From positions 1,116,001-1,180,000 of the forward strand of contig NZ_CAJPUX010000001.1 in the NCBI RefSeq assembly GCF_905397285.1: a DNA stretch of 64,000 bases, read 5' to 3'. Shown one piece after another: positions 8,869 through 18,241 of the stretch. Below the pieces are notes generated by a model. That model saw nothing but the letters and a program-made list of their open reading frames with translations. It was not told the DNA's origin and made no database searches. Source of the stretch: Cupriavidus plantarum (GTDB taxonomy: Bacteria > Pseudomonadota > Gammaproteobacteria > Burkholderiales > Burkholderiaceae). A program made the position numbers and the translations under genes. Position 1 is the first letter of the stretch, and every line of letters starts with the position of its first letter.

Positions 8869-9588
8869 ATGAGCACAACGCAATCCACGCAAAAGGTCGC
8901 CATCGTCACGGGCGCATCGCAAGGCATCGGCGCGGAACTGGTGAAGGCATATCGTCAACGCGGTTATCGCGTGGTGGCCACGGCGCGCAGCATCAGGCAG
9001 GGCGACGATGCCGACGTCATCGCCGTGCCGGGCGACATCGCCGATCCGGAGACCGCGCGTCGCGCCGTGGCCGCCGCGGTCGAGAAGTTCGGTCGCGTCG
9101 ATGCGCTGGTCAACAACGCGGGCATCTTTATCGCCAAGCCGTTCACCCGCTACACGCAGGAAGACTTCACGACGAAGGTCGGCGTCAACCTGGCCGGCTT
9201 CTTCCACATCACGCAGCTGGCGGTCGCCGAGATGGAAAAGCAGGGCAAGGGCCACGTGGTCAGCATCACCACCAGCCTGACCGATCATGCGGTGGACGGC
9301 GTACCGTCGGTGCTGGCCTCGCTGACCAAGGGCGGCATCAACGCGGCCACCAAGTCGCTGGCCATCGAATACGCCAAGCGCAATATCCGCGTGAACGCCG
9401 TGTCTCCCGGCATCATCAAGTCGCCGATGCATGCGCCTGAAACGCATGAGGCGCTGGGCAAGCTGCACCCCGTCGGTCACATGGGCGAGATGAGCGACAT
9501 CGTCGACGCCGTCCTGTTCCTGGAATCGGCGCCGTTCGTCACCGGCGAGATCCTGCACGTGGACGGCGGTCAGAGCGCCGGTCACTGA
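8869..9588 (+). CDS. Short-chain dehydrogenase/reductase
   Basis: 239 residues from ATG 8869, with GAAGAGG about nine bases upstream. Classical SDR features are a TGASQGIG cofactor loop near residue 13, NNAG, and a C-terminal DGGQSAGH. The catalytic region is unusual: where YxxxK is expected, the text reads SVLASLTKGGINAATK, so the tyrosine appears absent. Substrate unknown. It is a single-gene unit ended by a good terminator at 9709-9739. Confidence 0.85.
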   Translation: MSTTQSTQKVAIVTGASQGIGAELVKAYRQRGYRVVATARSIRQGDDADVIAVPGDIADPETARRAVAAAVEKFGRVDALVNNAGIFIAKPFTRYTQEDFTTKVGVNLAGFFHITQLAVAEMEKQGKGHVVSITTSLTDHAVDGVPSVLASLTKGGINAATKSLAIEYAKRNIRVNAVSPGIIKSPMHAPETHEALGKLHPVGHMGEMSDIVDAVLFLESAPFVTGEILHVDGGQSAGH

Positions 9589-9708
9589 GTCACGCGCCGG
9601 AGCGGATGCCGAATCAGACGGACACCTACAGCCGGCACAGGCGCATTTTCATACATTTTCACCCGTGCGCGGCGACGGCGCGCACAGCATTGCGATAAGT
9701 CGCTCCAG

Positions 9709-9739
9709 GCCCGCTACTCTTGTGGCGGGCTTTTTTTTT
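9709..9739 (+). terminator. Intrinsic terminator after the SDR gene
   Basis: A GCCCGC stem (9709-9714) pairs with GCGGGC (9725-9730) across a 10-base loop and is followed by nine T residues (9731-9739). Confidence 0.85.
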
Positions 9740-9849
9740 GTCCCTTTTTTTGTCCGTAAGGGCGTCGGTCCTTGGCCCTTGGTCCAATTGCGCTACCGAC
9801 GTCAGCGCGCACACTTTATCAGCGCGGGCTCACGCGACGAGGAGCGACC

Positions 9850-10104
9850 ATGCCGCTGATGATGCTCTCGAATCTCCACCCCGATACCACGGACGACGAT
9901 GTGCGCGCGTTTCTCGAACGCTATGGCTTTCCGCCGTGCGACCAGATGGAGCGGCACGAGGGCGACGGCACCCGGCCGGCCGTGATGTTGACCTTTTCCT
10001 CCATGCGGCTGGGCATGCTGCATCAGCTCCAGCCTCGCATCCACGGTGTGTTCTGGAACGGGCACAAGATCAATGCGCTGATCCTGCGCGAGCGGTTCCA
10101 GTAA
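9850..10104 (+). CDS. RNA-recognition-motif (RRM) protein
   Basis: 84 residues, start chosen at ATG 9850 because GAGGAG lies just upstream. The sequence follows an RRM fold: LMMLSNLHPDTTDDDVRAFL (beta 1, helix 1), then AVMLTFSSM and NGHKINALIL. The aromatic RNP residues are weak, so RNA binding is plausible but not certain. It lies 59 bases ahead of the DUF3141 gene on the same strand and may share its transcript. Confidence 0.75.
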   Translation: MPLMMLSNLHPDTTDDDVRAFLERYGFPPCDQMERHEGDGTRPAVMLTFSSMRLGMLHQLQPRIHGVFWNGHKINALILRERFQ

Positions 10105-10163
10105 CACTTCAGGCAGCAATACCTCCGACTGCAACAGGCGGGCTGGACCGGGAGACGATGGCC

Positions 10164-12485
10164 ATGGCAACGGATAAGCGAATGACTCGCGCACGCGAGG
10201 TCGGTGTCAAGAGCGGACTATTGCTGCGCAAGCGCATGGCGCTCGCGCAGGAAGCCTATGCGGACCGCATCAAACGGGCGAATGGAGCGAATGGCACGAA
10301 TGGCGCGCCCGAAGACACACCGCCGCTGGCGGCGATGGTCGACCCGGCCCGCGCCTTCGCGTATGCGATCGATGCGGGGCAGCGCGCGATCCTCTTCTGG
10401 GACACGCTGCGTCAACGCGGCAACCAGTTCGTCGAACATGCCATGGAAGGGCTCAAGCCCGTGCTGCATTTCGACTACGACATGGTCATGGACGGGCGTA
10501 CCTTCGCGCGGCCGGTCAATTACGCGCTGCTGAAGATCAAACCGCCGGAGGGGATACATGTCGACGATACGCGACGCCCGTACGTGATCATCGATCCGCG
10601 CGCCGGTCACGGTCCGGGTATTGGCGGCTTCAAGGACGATTCGCAGGTCGGCGTGGCGCTGCGGGCGGGCCATCCGGTGTACTTCGTGATCTTCTTTCGT
10701 GACCCCGAACCGGGCCAGACGATGCTTGACGTCTGCGAGGCCGAGCAGCAGTTCATCCGCAAGGTGCGGGCGCTGCATCCCGACAGCAGCAAGCCGGCGA
10801 TCGTGGGCAATTGCCAGGGCGGCTGGGCCGCGATGATGCTGGCCGCATCGGATCCCGACGATACCGGACCGATCGTCATCAATGGCGCGCCCATGTCCTA
10901 CTGGAGCGGTGCGTGGCAGGAGGGCGAAGGCGACAACCCGATGCGCTATTCGGGCGGTCTTCTCGGCGGCACCTGGCTCGCCTCGTTCGCGGCCGATTTG
11001 GGCAATGGCAAGTTCGATGGCGCCCATCTGGTGCAGAACTTCGAAGGCCTCAATCCCGCCAATACCTTCTGGGACAAGTACTACAACCTCTATCGGAAGA
11101 TCGACACGGAGCCGCCTCGGTTCCTCGAGTTCGAGCGCTGGTGGGGCGGGTACTACCTGATGAACCGCGAAGAGATCGAGTGGATCACGCGCAATCTCTT
11201 CGTCGGCAACAAGCTGTGGTCCGGAGATGTGAAGAACGCGGCGGACGAGCGCTTCGACCTGCGTAACATCAAGTCGCCGATCATCCTGTTTGCGTCGATG
11301 GGCGACAACATCACGCCGCCGCAGCAGGCCTTCAACTGGGTGGCCGACCTGTATGGCAGCACGGAAGAGATCAAGGCGCGCGGGCAGGTCATCGTCGGCA
11401 TGATGCACGAGAACATCGGGCACCTCGGGATCTTCGTGTCGGGCAAGGTCGCGCGCAAGGAACACGCGCAGATCGTCTCGGTCCTGCGCAGCATCGAATT
11501 GCTGCCGCCGGGACTGTATGGCATGGTCATTACCGAGCGGAAGGGCGCGGCGACCGCCTCAGGTGAGCCCGAGTACGAGGTCACCTTCGAGGAGCATCGC
11601 CTGGAGGACATCGCGGCGCGCATGAACCGGTTCGAGCGCGTGGACGAGAAGCCTTTCGAGGCCGTGGCGGCGATCTCCGAATTCAACCAGCGCGCGTACG
11701 AACTGTTCGCGCAGCCGTTCGTGCAGGCGATGTCCAACGATACGACCGCGCGCCTGCTGCGTGAATGGCATCCGTTGCGCATGCAGAACTGGATGCTCTC
11801 GGACCTGAATCCATGGATGGCATGGCTGAAGCCCGCCGCCGACGCGGTCCGGGCCAATCGGCAGGAGGTCGCCAGCGACGATCCGCTGCGGCAGCGGGAG
11901 GCGGTGGCCGCGGAGCTGGTCAGCGCGGCGCTGGATCATTACCGGGCGATGCGCGATGCGTTGACGGAGGCATCGTTCTTCCGCATCTTCGGCACGATGC
12001 GCGCCATGTACGCGCCGGAAGAGGATCGCGGCGAGCGCTCGCGCGCCACGGCATCGCGGCCGCCGCCCGAGATCGAGCAGGCGCTGGCCTCCGTGGCCAA
12101 GGGCACCTATGTCGATGCGCTGGCCCGCGTCGCCGTGATGCTGATGCGTGACGGCAAGCCATTGCCGCTGGCGCGGCTCGAACTGCGCAAGGAACTGGCG
12201 GACGACTATGCGGAGCTCCTGCCCGACGTCGAGACCCATGAATGGCGAACCACGCGCGGGCGGCAGGAGATCATCGTGCGATGCGCGCCAAAACAGGCGC
12301 TCGAGGGCCTGCCCATCATGCTCCACGACAACGCCGAACGCCGGCGGCTTCTGGCGCTGCTCGACAAGATCGGGGCCGACGAGCGCGTGATCGGGGCCCC
12401 CCCTTCGGAAGATCAGATCGCGACGCTGGCGCGGATTCGCGCCGTGCTTTCGGGCAAACCGCATCGTCCGCGCCACGTATCGTGA
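10164..12485 (+). CDS. DUF3141 protein, PHA-synthase-like alpha/beta hydrolase
   Basis: 773 residues. ATG 10164 is nine bases after GGGAG; ATG 10158, two codons earlier, is possible but close to it. The middle contains a nucleophile elbow VGNCQGGW with Cys217, the GxCxGG form known from poly(hydroxyalkanoate) synthases, then ASMGDNITPP (candidate acid) and GMMHENIGHLG (candidate histidine). A long C-terminal half of unknown role follows. DUF3141 genes commonly sit with phosphotransacylase, acetate kinase and fabI, exactly as here. Polymerase, thioesterase or acyltransferase activity are all possible. The stop codon is formed by the first unit of the 9-bp repeat array. Confidence 0.85.
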   Translation: MATDKRMTRAREVGVKSGLLLRKRMALAQEAYADRIKRANGANGTNGAPEDTPPLAAMVDPARAFAYAIDAGQRAILFWDTLRQRGNQFVEHAMEGLKPVLHFDYDMVMDGRTFARPVNYALLKIKPPEGIHVDDTRRPYVIIDPRAGHGPGIGGFKDDSQVGVALRAGHPVYFVIFFRDPEPGQTMLDVCEAEQQFIRKVRALHPDSSKPAIVGNCQGGWAAMMLAASDPDDTGPIVINGAPMSYWSGAWQEGEGDNPMRYSGGLLGGTWLASFAADLGNGKFDGAHLVQNFEGLNPANTFWDKYYNLYRKIDTEPPRFLEFERWWGGYYLMNREEIEWITRNLFVGNKLWSGDVKNAADERFDLRNIKSPIILFASMGDNITPPQQAFNWVADLYGSTEEIKARGQVIVGMMHENIGHLGIFVSGKVARKEHAQIVSVLRSIELLPPGLYGMVITERKGAATASGEPEYEVTFEEHRLEDIAARMNRFERVDEKPFEAVAAISEFNQRAYELFAQPFVQAMSNDTTARLLREWHPLRMQNWMLSDLNPWMAWLKPAADAVRANRQEVASDDPLRQREAVAAELVSAALDHYRAMRDALTEASFFRIFGTMRAMYAPEEDRGERSRATASRPPPEIEQALASVAKGTYVDALARVAVMLMRDGKPLPLARLELRKELADDYAELLPDVETHEWRTTRGRQEIIVRCAPKQALEGLPIMLHDNAERRRLLALLDKIGADERVIGAPPSEDQIATLARIRAVLSGKPHRPRHVS

Positions 12486-12553
12486 ATGCGGTGAATGCGG
12501 TGAATGCGGTGAATGCGGTGAATGCGGTGAATGCGGTGAATGCGGTGAATGCG
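12482..12553 (+). repeat. 9-bp tandem repeat, eight perfect copies
   Basis: Eight exact copies of GTGAATGCG fill the gap between the DUF3141 and pta genes. In the DUF3141 frame the first copy supplies the TGA stop. In the pta frame each unit reads Val-Asn-Ala and offers an in-frame GTG, though the pta ribosome site (AGGAG at 12560-12564) lies after the array. Because the unit is nine bases, copy change alters spacing but never frame. Confidence 0.95.
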
Positions 12554-12571
12554 GATCACAGGAGACGACTC

Positions 12572-13498
12572 TTGAACGCCCCACACGAAAAGTACCGCCG
12601 CCTGATCGAATACTGTGCCTCGATGCCGCCGACGCCGACGGCCGTGGCGCATCCCTGCGACCGGAGCGCGCTGGAAGGCGCGGTGGAAGCGGCGAGGGCG
12701 GGTCTGATCGAACCGTTGCTCGTGGGGCCCGAGGCGCGGATACGCGAGACGGCACGCACCCACGGCATCGACATCGCGCCGTACCCGCTGATCGATGCGC
12801 CGCATAGCGAGGGCGCCGCGGCGCGCGCCGTACTACTGGTGCGCGAAGGCCGCGCGCAGGCGCTGATGAAGGGCAGCCTGCATACGGACGAACTGATGAG
12901 CGCGGTGGTCAGCCGGGAGGCCGGCCTGCGGACGGGGCGGCGCGTCAGTCATTGCTTCGTGATGGACGTGCCCGGGCATGCGAACGCGTTGATCCTCACC
13001 GATGCGGCAATCAACATCGCGCCCACGCTGATGGACAAGGTGGACATCCTCCAGAACGCCATCGACCTCGCGCATGCGTTGCGCATCGAGGAGGTGCGCG
13101 TCGCCATTCTCTCCGCCATGGAAACCGTGAATCCCAAGGTGCCCTCGACGATCGAGGCAGCGGCGCTGTGCAAGATGGTCGACCGGCGACAGATCGTCGG
13201 CGCGCTCGTGGATGGGCCGCTGGCGCTCGACAATGCCATCGACATGGAGGCCGCGCGCATCAAGCAGATCGACTCGCCGGTGGCGGGGCGGGCCAACGTG
13301 CTGCTGCTGCCCGATCTCGAGGCGGGCAACATGCTGGCCAAGAGCCTGTCTTTCCTGGCGGGCGCCGATGCCGCGGGCATCGTCCTCGGTGCGCGCGTGC
13401 CGATCATCCTGACGAGCCGCGCCGACTCGCTGACCACCCGGATGGCCTCCTGTGCCGTGGCCACGCTGGTCGCCGCGGCGCGGCGCAATACGGTATGA
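12572..13498 (+). CDS. pta: Phosphate acetyl/butyryltransferase
   Basis: 308 residues, start read as TTG 12572 because AGGAG lies seven bases upstream; no ATG is suitably placed. The protein is the short Pta/Ptb form: LMKGSLHTDELM, SHCFVMDVPGHANALILTDAAIN and a C-terminal region rich in Ala. It interconverts acyl-CoA and acyl phosphate in the cytoplasm, coupled to the kinase encoded four bases downstream. Whether acetyl, propionyl or (hydroxy)butyryl groups are preferred cannot be read from sequence. Confidence 0.88.
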   Translation: MNAPHEKYRRLIEYCASMPPTPTAVAHPCDRSALEGAVEAARAGLIEPLLVGPEARIRETARTHGIDIAPYPLIDAPHSEGAAARAVLLVREGRAQALMKGSLHTDELMSAVVSREAGLRTGRRVSHCFVMDVPGHANALILTDAAINIAPTLMDKVDILQNAIDLAHALRIEEVRVAILSAMETVNPKVPSTIEAAALCKMVDRRQIVGALVDGPLALDNAIDMEAARIKQIDSPVAGRANVLLLPDLEAGNMLAKSLSFLAGADAAGIVLGARVPIILTSRADSLTTRMASCAVATLVAAARRNTV

Positions 13499-13502
13499 AC
13501 CC

Positions 13503-14723
13503 ATGTCCGATCTGATCCTTGTTCTCAATGCCGGTTCGTCGAGCATCAAGTTCCGCGCTTACGATGCGCAGCGGCCCGAGTTGCCGCTGGTGATGCGCGG
13601 TGCGATCGATGGCCTTTACACCGCGCCGCGCTTCCGTGCCCTGGACGGGCAGGGCACCGAGCTTGGCAACGGCCGATGGAACGACGGCGCGGGGTTCGGG
13701 CACGCCGAGGCCGTCGATTTTCTGGCGGAGTTTCTGCGCGATCACGCGGGGGGACATACGCTGGCGGCAGTCGGCCATCGCGTGGTGCATGGGGGGAGGC
13801 GGTTCACGGGGCCGGTGCGCGCGACACCGGCGGTCGTGACGGAACTGGCCACCTTGCGGCCGCTGGCGCCACTACACCAGCTGCACAATCTGAAGCCCAT
13901 AGAGATCCTGCTCGAACGGCGGCCACGGTTGCCGCAGGTGGCCTGTTTCGATACGGCGTTCCATGTCACGCAGCACGAACTCGCGCAGGCGTTCGCGTTG
14001 CCGCAGGCGATTACCGATCTTGGCGTGCGGCGGTATGGGTTCCATGGACTGTCCTACGACTACATCGCGAGCGTGCTGCCGCGGATCGATGCTCGCGCGG
14101 CACAGGGTGCGACGGTGGTCGCCCATCTCGGCAATGGCAGCAGCATGTGCGCGATGCGCGCCGGTTGCAGCGTGGCGAGCACGATGGGCTTCACCGCGGT
14201 GGACGGGCTCCCGATGGGGACGCGCTCGGGCAGCCTCGACCCCGGCGTCATTCTGTTTCTGATGGACGAGCTGAAGCTGGATGTCAGGGCGGTGGAAGAT
14301 CTGCTTTATCGTCGATCGGGGTTGCTCGGCGTCTCGGGCATCTCCAGCGACATGCGCGAGCTGCTGGCCAGCGATGCGCCGCGGGCGCGATTGGCGATCT
14401 CGCTCTACATCTATCGGATCGGCCGCGAACTCGGCAGCCTCGCGGCGGCGCTACAGGGACTGGATACGCTGGTGTTCACGGCGGGGGTGGGGGAGAACGC
14501 GGCCTACATCCGTCAGCAGGTGTGCCAGCAGGCCGCATGGCTCGGCGTGGCGCTCAACGACGAGGCCAACGCACGCGGCGAAGCGCTCATCAGCGGCGCG
14601 TCCAGCCGCGTCGCCGTAAGAGTGATCCCCACGGACGAGGAACTGATGATCGCCCGCCAGACGCGCGCGGTCGCGTTCGGCGGCGACGATGTGTCATACG
14701 CCATGCGAGGAGACGCACCATGA
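13503..14723 (+). CDS. ackA: Acetate kinase
   Basis: 406 residues. Signatures of the acetate/propionate kinase family are clear: LVLNAGSSSIKF at the N-terminus, GHRVVHGG, FDTAFH, RYGFHGLSY and AHLGNGSSM, with GVGENA near the end. It makes ATP from acyl phosphate, or activates acetate in reverse. It sits directly after pta and overlaps fabI by four bases (ATGA), so pta-ackA-fabI are translationally coupled. Confidence 0.93.
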   Translation: MSDLILVLNAGSSSIKFRAYDAQRPELPLVMRGAIDGLYTAPRFRALDGQGTELGNGRWNDGAGFGHAEAVDFLAEFLRDHAGGHTLAAVGHRVVHGGRRFTGPVRATPAVVTELATLRPLAPLHQLHNLKPIEILLERRPRLPQVACFDTAFHVTQHELAQAFALPQAITDLGVRRYGFHGLSYDYIASVLPRIDARAAQGATVVAHLGNGSSMCAMRAGCSVASTMGFTAVDGLPMGTRSGSLDPGVILFLMDELKLDVRAVEDLLYRRSGLLGVSGISSDMRELLASDAPRARLAISLYIYRIGRELGSLAAALQGLDTLVFTAGVGENAAYIRQQVCQQAAWLGVALNDEANARGEALISGASSRVAVRVIPTDEELMIARQTRAVAFGGDDVSYAMRGDAP

Positions 14724-15502
14724 CCCACCCTGCGCCGCCCGCCGTGCTGGCGGGCAAGACTGCGCTGATCTGCGGCATCGCCAACGACAGTTCCATCGCA
14801 TACGGCTGCGCGAAAGCCTTTCGCGAACTCGGCGCCGAGGTCGCCATCACCTATGCCGACGAGAAGGCCCGGCAGTATGTGGAACCCGTTGCCCACGAAC
14901 TCGGCGCTTCGCTCTTCCTGCCGCTCGACGTCACGAAGCCGGAGCAACTCGACGCCGTCTTCAGCAGGATCTCCGACACATGGGGGCGGCTCGACATCGT
15001 CGTCCATTCCATTGCCTGGGCGCCGAAGGACGACCTGCGAGGCGGCCTGCTCAATTGTTCTGGCGAAGGCTTCGCCATGGCCATGGACATCTCCTGCCAT
15101 TCGTTCATCCGCCTGGCACGACGCGCCGTGCCGCTGATGCGCGACGGTGGCGCGCTGTTCGCCATGAGCTATCACGGCGCCAACAAGGTCGTGCCCAATT
15201 ACAACGTCATGGGCCCGGTCAAGGCCGCGCTGGAAGCGGCGGTGCGCTACCTTGCCTATGAACTGGGCCCCCAACGCATCCGCGTCCACGCGATCTCGCC
15301 GGGTCCCATCAAGACCCGAGCGGCATCGGGTCTCAAGGACTTCGACCTGATGCTCAACGACGCGGGCAATCGCGCCCCGCTAGGCGAACTCGTCGACATC
15401 ATGGACGTGGGCTTCACCTGCGCGTTCCTGGCAAGTCCGTATGCGACGCGGCTGTCCGGGGAGACGCTGTATATCGACGGGGGTGTCAATATCATCGCAT
15501 AG
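14720..15502 (+). CDS. fabI: Enoyl-[acyl-carrier-protein] reductase (NADH), FabI type
   Basis: 260 residues, usual FabI length. GKTALICGIANDSSIAYG is the nucleotide loop of the divergent SDR family to which FabI belongs, and YNVMGPVK gives the Y-x6-K catalytic pair, with SPGPIKTRAASG after it. It reduces trans-2-enoyl thioesters. Being coupled to ackA, this is likely a second fabI dedicated to the DUF3141 pathway rather than the housekeeping copy. Its last 11 bases overlap the 3' end of the convergent araC-type gene. Confidence 0.9.
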   Translation: MTHPAPPAVLAGKTALICGIANDSSIAYGCAKAFRELGAEVAITYADEKARQYVEPVAHELGASLFLPLDVTKPEQLDAVFSRISDTWGRLDIVVHSIAWAPKDDLRGGLLNCSGEGFAMAMDISCHSFIRLARRAVPLMRDGGALFAMSYHGANKVVPNYNVMGPVKAALEAAVRYLAYELGPQRIRVHAISPGPIKTRAASGLKDFDLMLNDAGNRAPLGELVDIMDVGFTCAFLASPYATRLSGETLYIDGGVNIIA

Positions 15503-16448
15503 GCGCGGGTGCGATGGCATCCAGACGGTCGAACCGAACCGCTGGAGACAGGCTGAACGATTCCCGCATGTCGCGTGCCTCCTCCACCGGCGTTCTCCCG
15601 AAGAGCCGCTTGAACTCCCTGCTGAACTGCGAGGTGCTTTCGTAGCCGACGCGCCCAGCCGCGGCCGCCGCAGTGACGCCATCGCGAATCATCATCAGGC
15701 GCGCTTGATGAAGGCGGGTCGACTTGATGTACTGGATGGGGGAAGTCTGGGTCACCGTCCGGAAGTTCGCATGAAAGGCGGGCACGCTCATGCCGGCTTC
15801 TTCCGCCAGGCGCGTCACGTTCAGCGGCGCCGCATAGTCGGCGTGGATGCGCTTGAGCGCTTTTGCGACGCGACCGAACCGTCCGTGGTGCGCCAATGCG
15901 GCACGCATCGCGCCTCCTTGTGCGCCCGTCAGGACCCGGTAGCAGATTTCCCGGACCAGGGCCGGTCCCAGAATCTGGGCATCCATGGGGACCGTCAACG
16001 CTTCCAGCAGCCTGACGGTTGCATCGGCCATATGGCCGTCCAGCGCGGTGGACACCATGCCGTTCGGCGGCGCTTCAGGAAGCTGTCCGCTCGCGCCGAT
16101 CTGCGCGATCAGCTCGCTTAGCTCGATGAGGTCCAGACGGATGGAGACAGCGAGCATGGGCTCCTCCGCGGACGCGTGGGTCTCCGTCGAGAAGGGCAGC
16201 GGCACGGACAGCACCAGATAGTGCTGCGCATCGTAGACATAGACCTCGTTGCCGAGAAACCCCAGCTTGCGGCCCTGGCACACGATGACGATGCTCGGCT
16301 CATAGAGCACCGGGGTGCGCCCAAGCGGCCGGTCTGAGCGCATCAGCCTGACGCTGTCGAGCGCCGACTGCGTATAGCCCTCGTTGGGCGCCAGTTTCTC
16401 GATCAGGCGAACCATCCTGACGGAAGCGGGGGAGCGGACCTTCGACAC
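15492..16448 (-). CDS. AraC-family regulator with AraC_N domain
   Basis: 318 residues. An N-terminal AraC_N sensory region (VLYEPSIVIVCQGRKLGFLG and a cupin-like HYLVLSVPLPF) precedes two helix-turn-helices, the second with AGRVGYESTSQFSREFKRLFG. This is the YqhC-like layout, whose members often control neighbouring oxidoreductases in response to aldehydes. It is divergent from two SDR genes across a 250-base gap, the natural location for its operator. Ligand unknown. Confidence 0.88.
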   Translation of the reverse strand: MSKVRSPASVRMVRLIEKLAPNEGYTQSALDSVRLMRSDRPLGRTPVLYEPSIVIVCQGRKLGFLGNEVYVYDAQHYLVLSVPLPFSTETHASAEEPMLAVSIRLDLIELSELIAQIGASGQLPEAPPNGMVSTALDGHMADATVRLLEALTVPMDAQILGPALVREICYRVLTGAQGGAMRAALAHHGRFGRVAKALKRIHADYAAPLNVTRLAEEAGMSVPAFHANFRTVTQTSPIQYIKSTRLHQARLMMIRDGVTAAAAAGRVGYESTSQFSREFKRLFGRTPVEEARDMRESFSLSPAVRFDRLDAIAPAPMR

Positions 16449-16698
16449 CGCAATCTCCTCTCATTTGCCGACACGCGGCATTCTAGCCGCGCATCTCCCT
16501 CTCTGCCAGCCCATTCGATAGGAATAGGCAACGATGGCATCGGTCCGTGTATTCGCCAGCAGGGAGGTCGTTCCTATCATTCACTCACCGGCCGACGAAC
16601 CGTACCGCTTCATTGAAAGCCGAAACGTGACTACGGAGCGCCCGGCATCGAGCGCCGGCCTCCGCGGCCGGATCAGACCAACGATAGGAGTATGCAAC

Positions 16699-17439
16699 AT
16701 GGCAAACGCGACCGACAAATCGAAAGTCATTCTGATCACCGGCGCCAGCAGCGGCATTGGTGAGGGCGCCACCCGCCTGCTCGCGGCGCAGGGGCACCGG
16801 CTCGTCATCGGTGCTCGCCGCACCGACAGGCTGGCTGAGCTGGCGGCATCGATCGAATCCTCCGGCGGCGTGGTCCGTTACCGCGAGCTCGACGTGACCT
16901 CGGCCGACGACGTGGCGGCATTCGCCCGGTTCGCGCTCGATGCCTTCGGTCGCATCGACGTGCTGGTCAACAACGCGGGCGTGATGCCGCTTTCCCCGCT
17001 CAACGCGCTGAAGCTCGGCGAGTGGGACCGGATGATCGACGTGAACATTCGTGGCGTGCTGCATGGCATTGCCGCCGTGCTGCCGACGATGGAAGCGCAA
17101 AGGGTGGGGCAGATCATCAACATCTCCTCGATTGGGGGACTTTCCGTGTCGCCCACGGCCGCGGTCTACTGCGCCACCAAGTTTGCCGTGCGGGCCATCT
17201 CCGATGGGCTGCGTCAGGAAACCGACAAGATCCGCGTGACGGTGATTTGCCCCGGCGTCGTGGAATCCGAACTGGCCGACTCGATCTCCGACGACACCGC
17301 GCGCACGGCGATGCAGGAGTTCCGCCGTATCGCTATCACTCCTGACGCGATCGCACGTGCCATCGCCTATGCGGTGCAGCAGCCCGCCGACGTGGACGTT
17401 AGCGAGATCGTCGTACGGCCCACCGCCAGCCCGTTCTGA
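16699..17439 (+). CDS. Short-chain dehydrogenase/reductase
   Basis: 246 residues from ATG 16699, eight bases after TAGGAG. A TGASSGIG loop, NNAG, ISSIGG and YCATK (YxxxK) are all present, so it should be an active classical SDR, probably NADP-linked given the RRTD residues after beta 2. First gene of a two-SDR unit divergent from the AraC regulator. Confidence 0.9.
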   Translation: MANATDKSKVILITGASSGIGEGATRLLAAQGHRLVIGARRTDRLAELAASIESSGGVVRYRELDVTSADDVAAFARFALDAFGRIDVLVNNAGVMPLSPLNALKLGEWDRMIDVNIRGVLHGIAAVLPTMEAQRVGQIINISSIGGLSVSPTAAVYCATKFAVRAISDGLRQETDKIRVTVICPGVVESELADSISDDTARTAMQEFRRIAITPDAIARAIAYAVQQPADVDVSEIVVRPTASPF

Positions 17440-17479
17440 TCCATCCAACCTGCAGGACCAAACCAATCAGGAGAACATC

Positions 17480-18241
17480 ATGACATCACGACACATGGAA
17501 AACGGCGCCTTCGCTGGCAAGGTTGCCATCGTCACCGGCGCAGGCAGCGGCATCGGTCTTGCCACAACGGAACTCCTTCATAGCGAAGGCGCCAATGTCA
17601 TTGCTGTCGATCGCAGCGACACCGTGGAGACGCTTGCCCGCCCCGGCGTCGTTCCCGTCATCGCTGACGTATCGCGGGAGGAAAGCGCTGTGCTAGCCGT
17701 GAACACGGCCATCGAGCGCTTCGGCAAGCTGGACATTCTCGTCAACAACGCCGCGGTCATCATCAACAAGCCGCTGGTGGACATGTCGCTGGAGGACTGG
17801 AATGGCATCCAGGCCGTCAATGCCACGGGCGCTTTCCTGTTCTCGCGGGAAGCCATGCGCGCCATGGTGCCGGCAAAGACCGGTGCCATCGTCAATGTGG
17901 GCTCCTACGCGTGCTATCAGGCCTTTCCGACGATCGCCGCGTATGCGGCGTCGAAGGGCGCGCTGGCGCAGCTGACGCGAGCGCTTTCGCTGGAAGCCAT
18001 CGAACACGGCATTCGCGTCAATGCGGTGGGCTCGGGTGACGTCGTCACCAACATCACCAACCACATCCATGCGGACGGTCCCGCGTTTCTCGCCGAGCAC
18101 GGCAAGAAGGCCCCGATCCGCCGTGCGGCCGAGCCAAAGGAGATCGCACAAGTCATCGGGTTTCTCGCGTCGGAGAAAGCGAGCTTCGTCGTCGGCGCGG
18201 TGGTCATGGCCGATGGCGGGATGAGCGTGGCGTTGCCGTGA
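17480..18241 (+). CDS. Short-chain dehydrogenase/reductase
   Basis: 253 residues from ATG 17480, preceded by CAGGAGAAC. TGAGSGIG, NNAA (in place of NNAG), NVGSYACYQ and YAASK give a complete active site. The D after beta 2 (IAVDRS) suggests NAD preference, unlike the gene just upstream. With its neighbour it may form a redox pair acting on the same alcohol or aldehyde; substrate unknown. Confidence 0.9.
   Translation: MTSRHMENGAFAGKVAIVTGAGSGIGLATTELLHSEGANVIAVDRSDTVETLARPGVVPVIADVSREESAVLAVNTAIERFGKLDILVNNAAVIINKPLVDMSLEDWNGIQAVNATGAFLFSREAMRAMVPAKTGAIVNVGSYACYQAFPTIAAYAASKGALAQLTRALSLEAIEHGIRVNAVGSGDVVTNITNHIHADGPAFLAEHGKKAPIRRAAEPKEIAQVIGFLASEKASFVVGAVVMADGGMSVALP

Noticed and set aside
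12482..12553. Repeat array considered as CRISPR
   Set aside because: Units are nine bases with no spacers; a simple tandem repeat.
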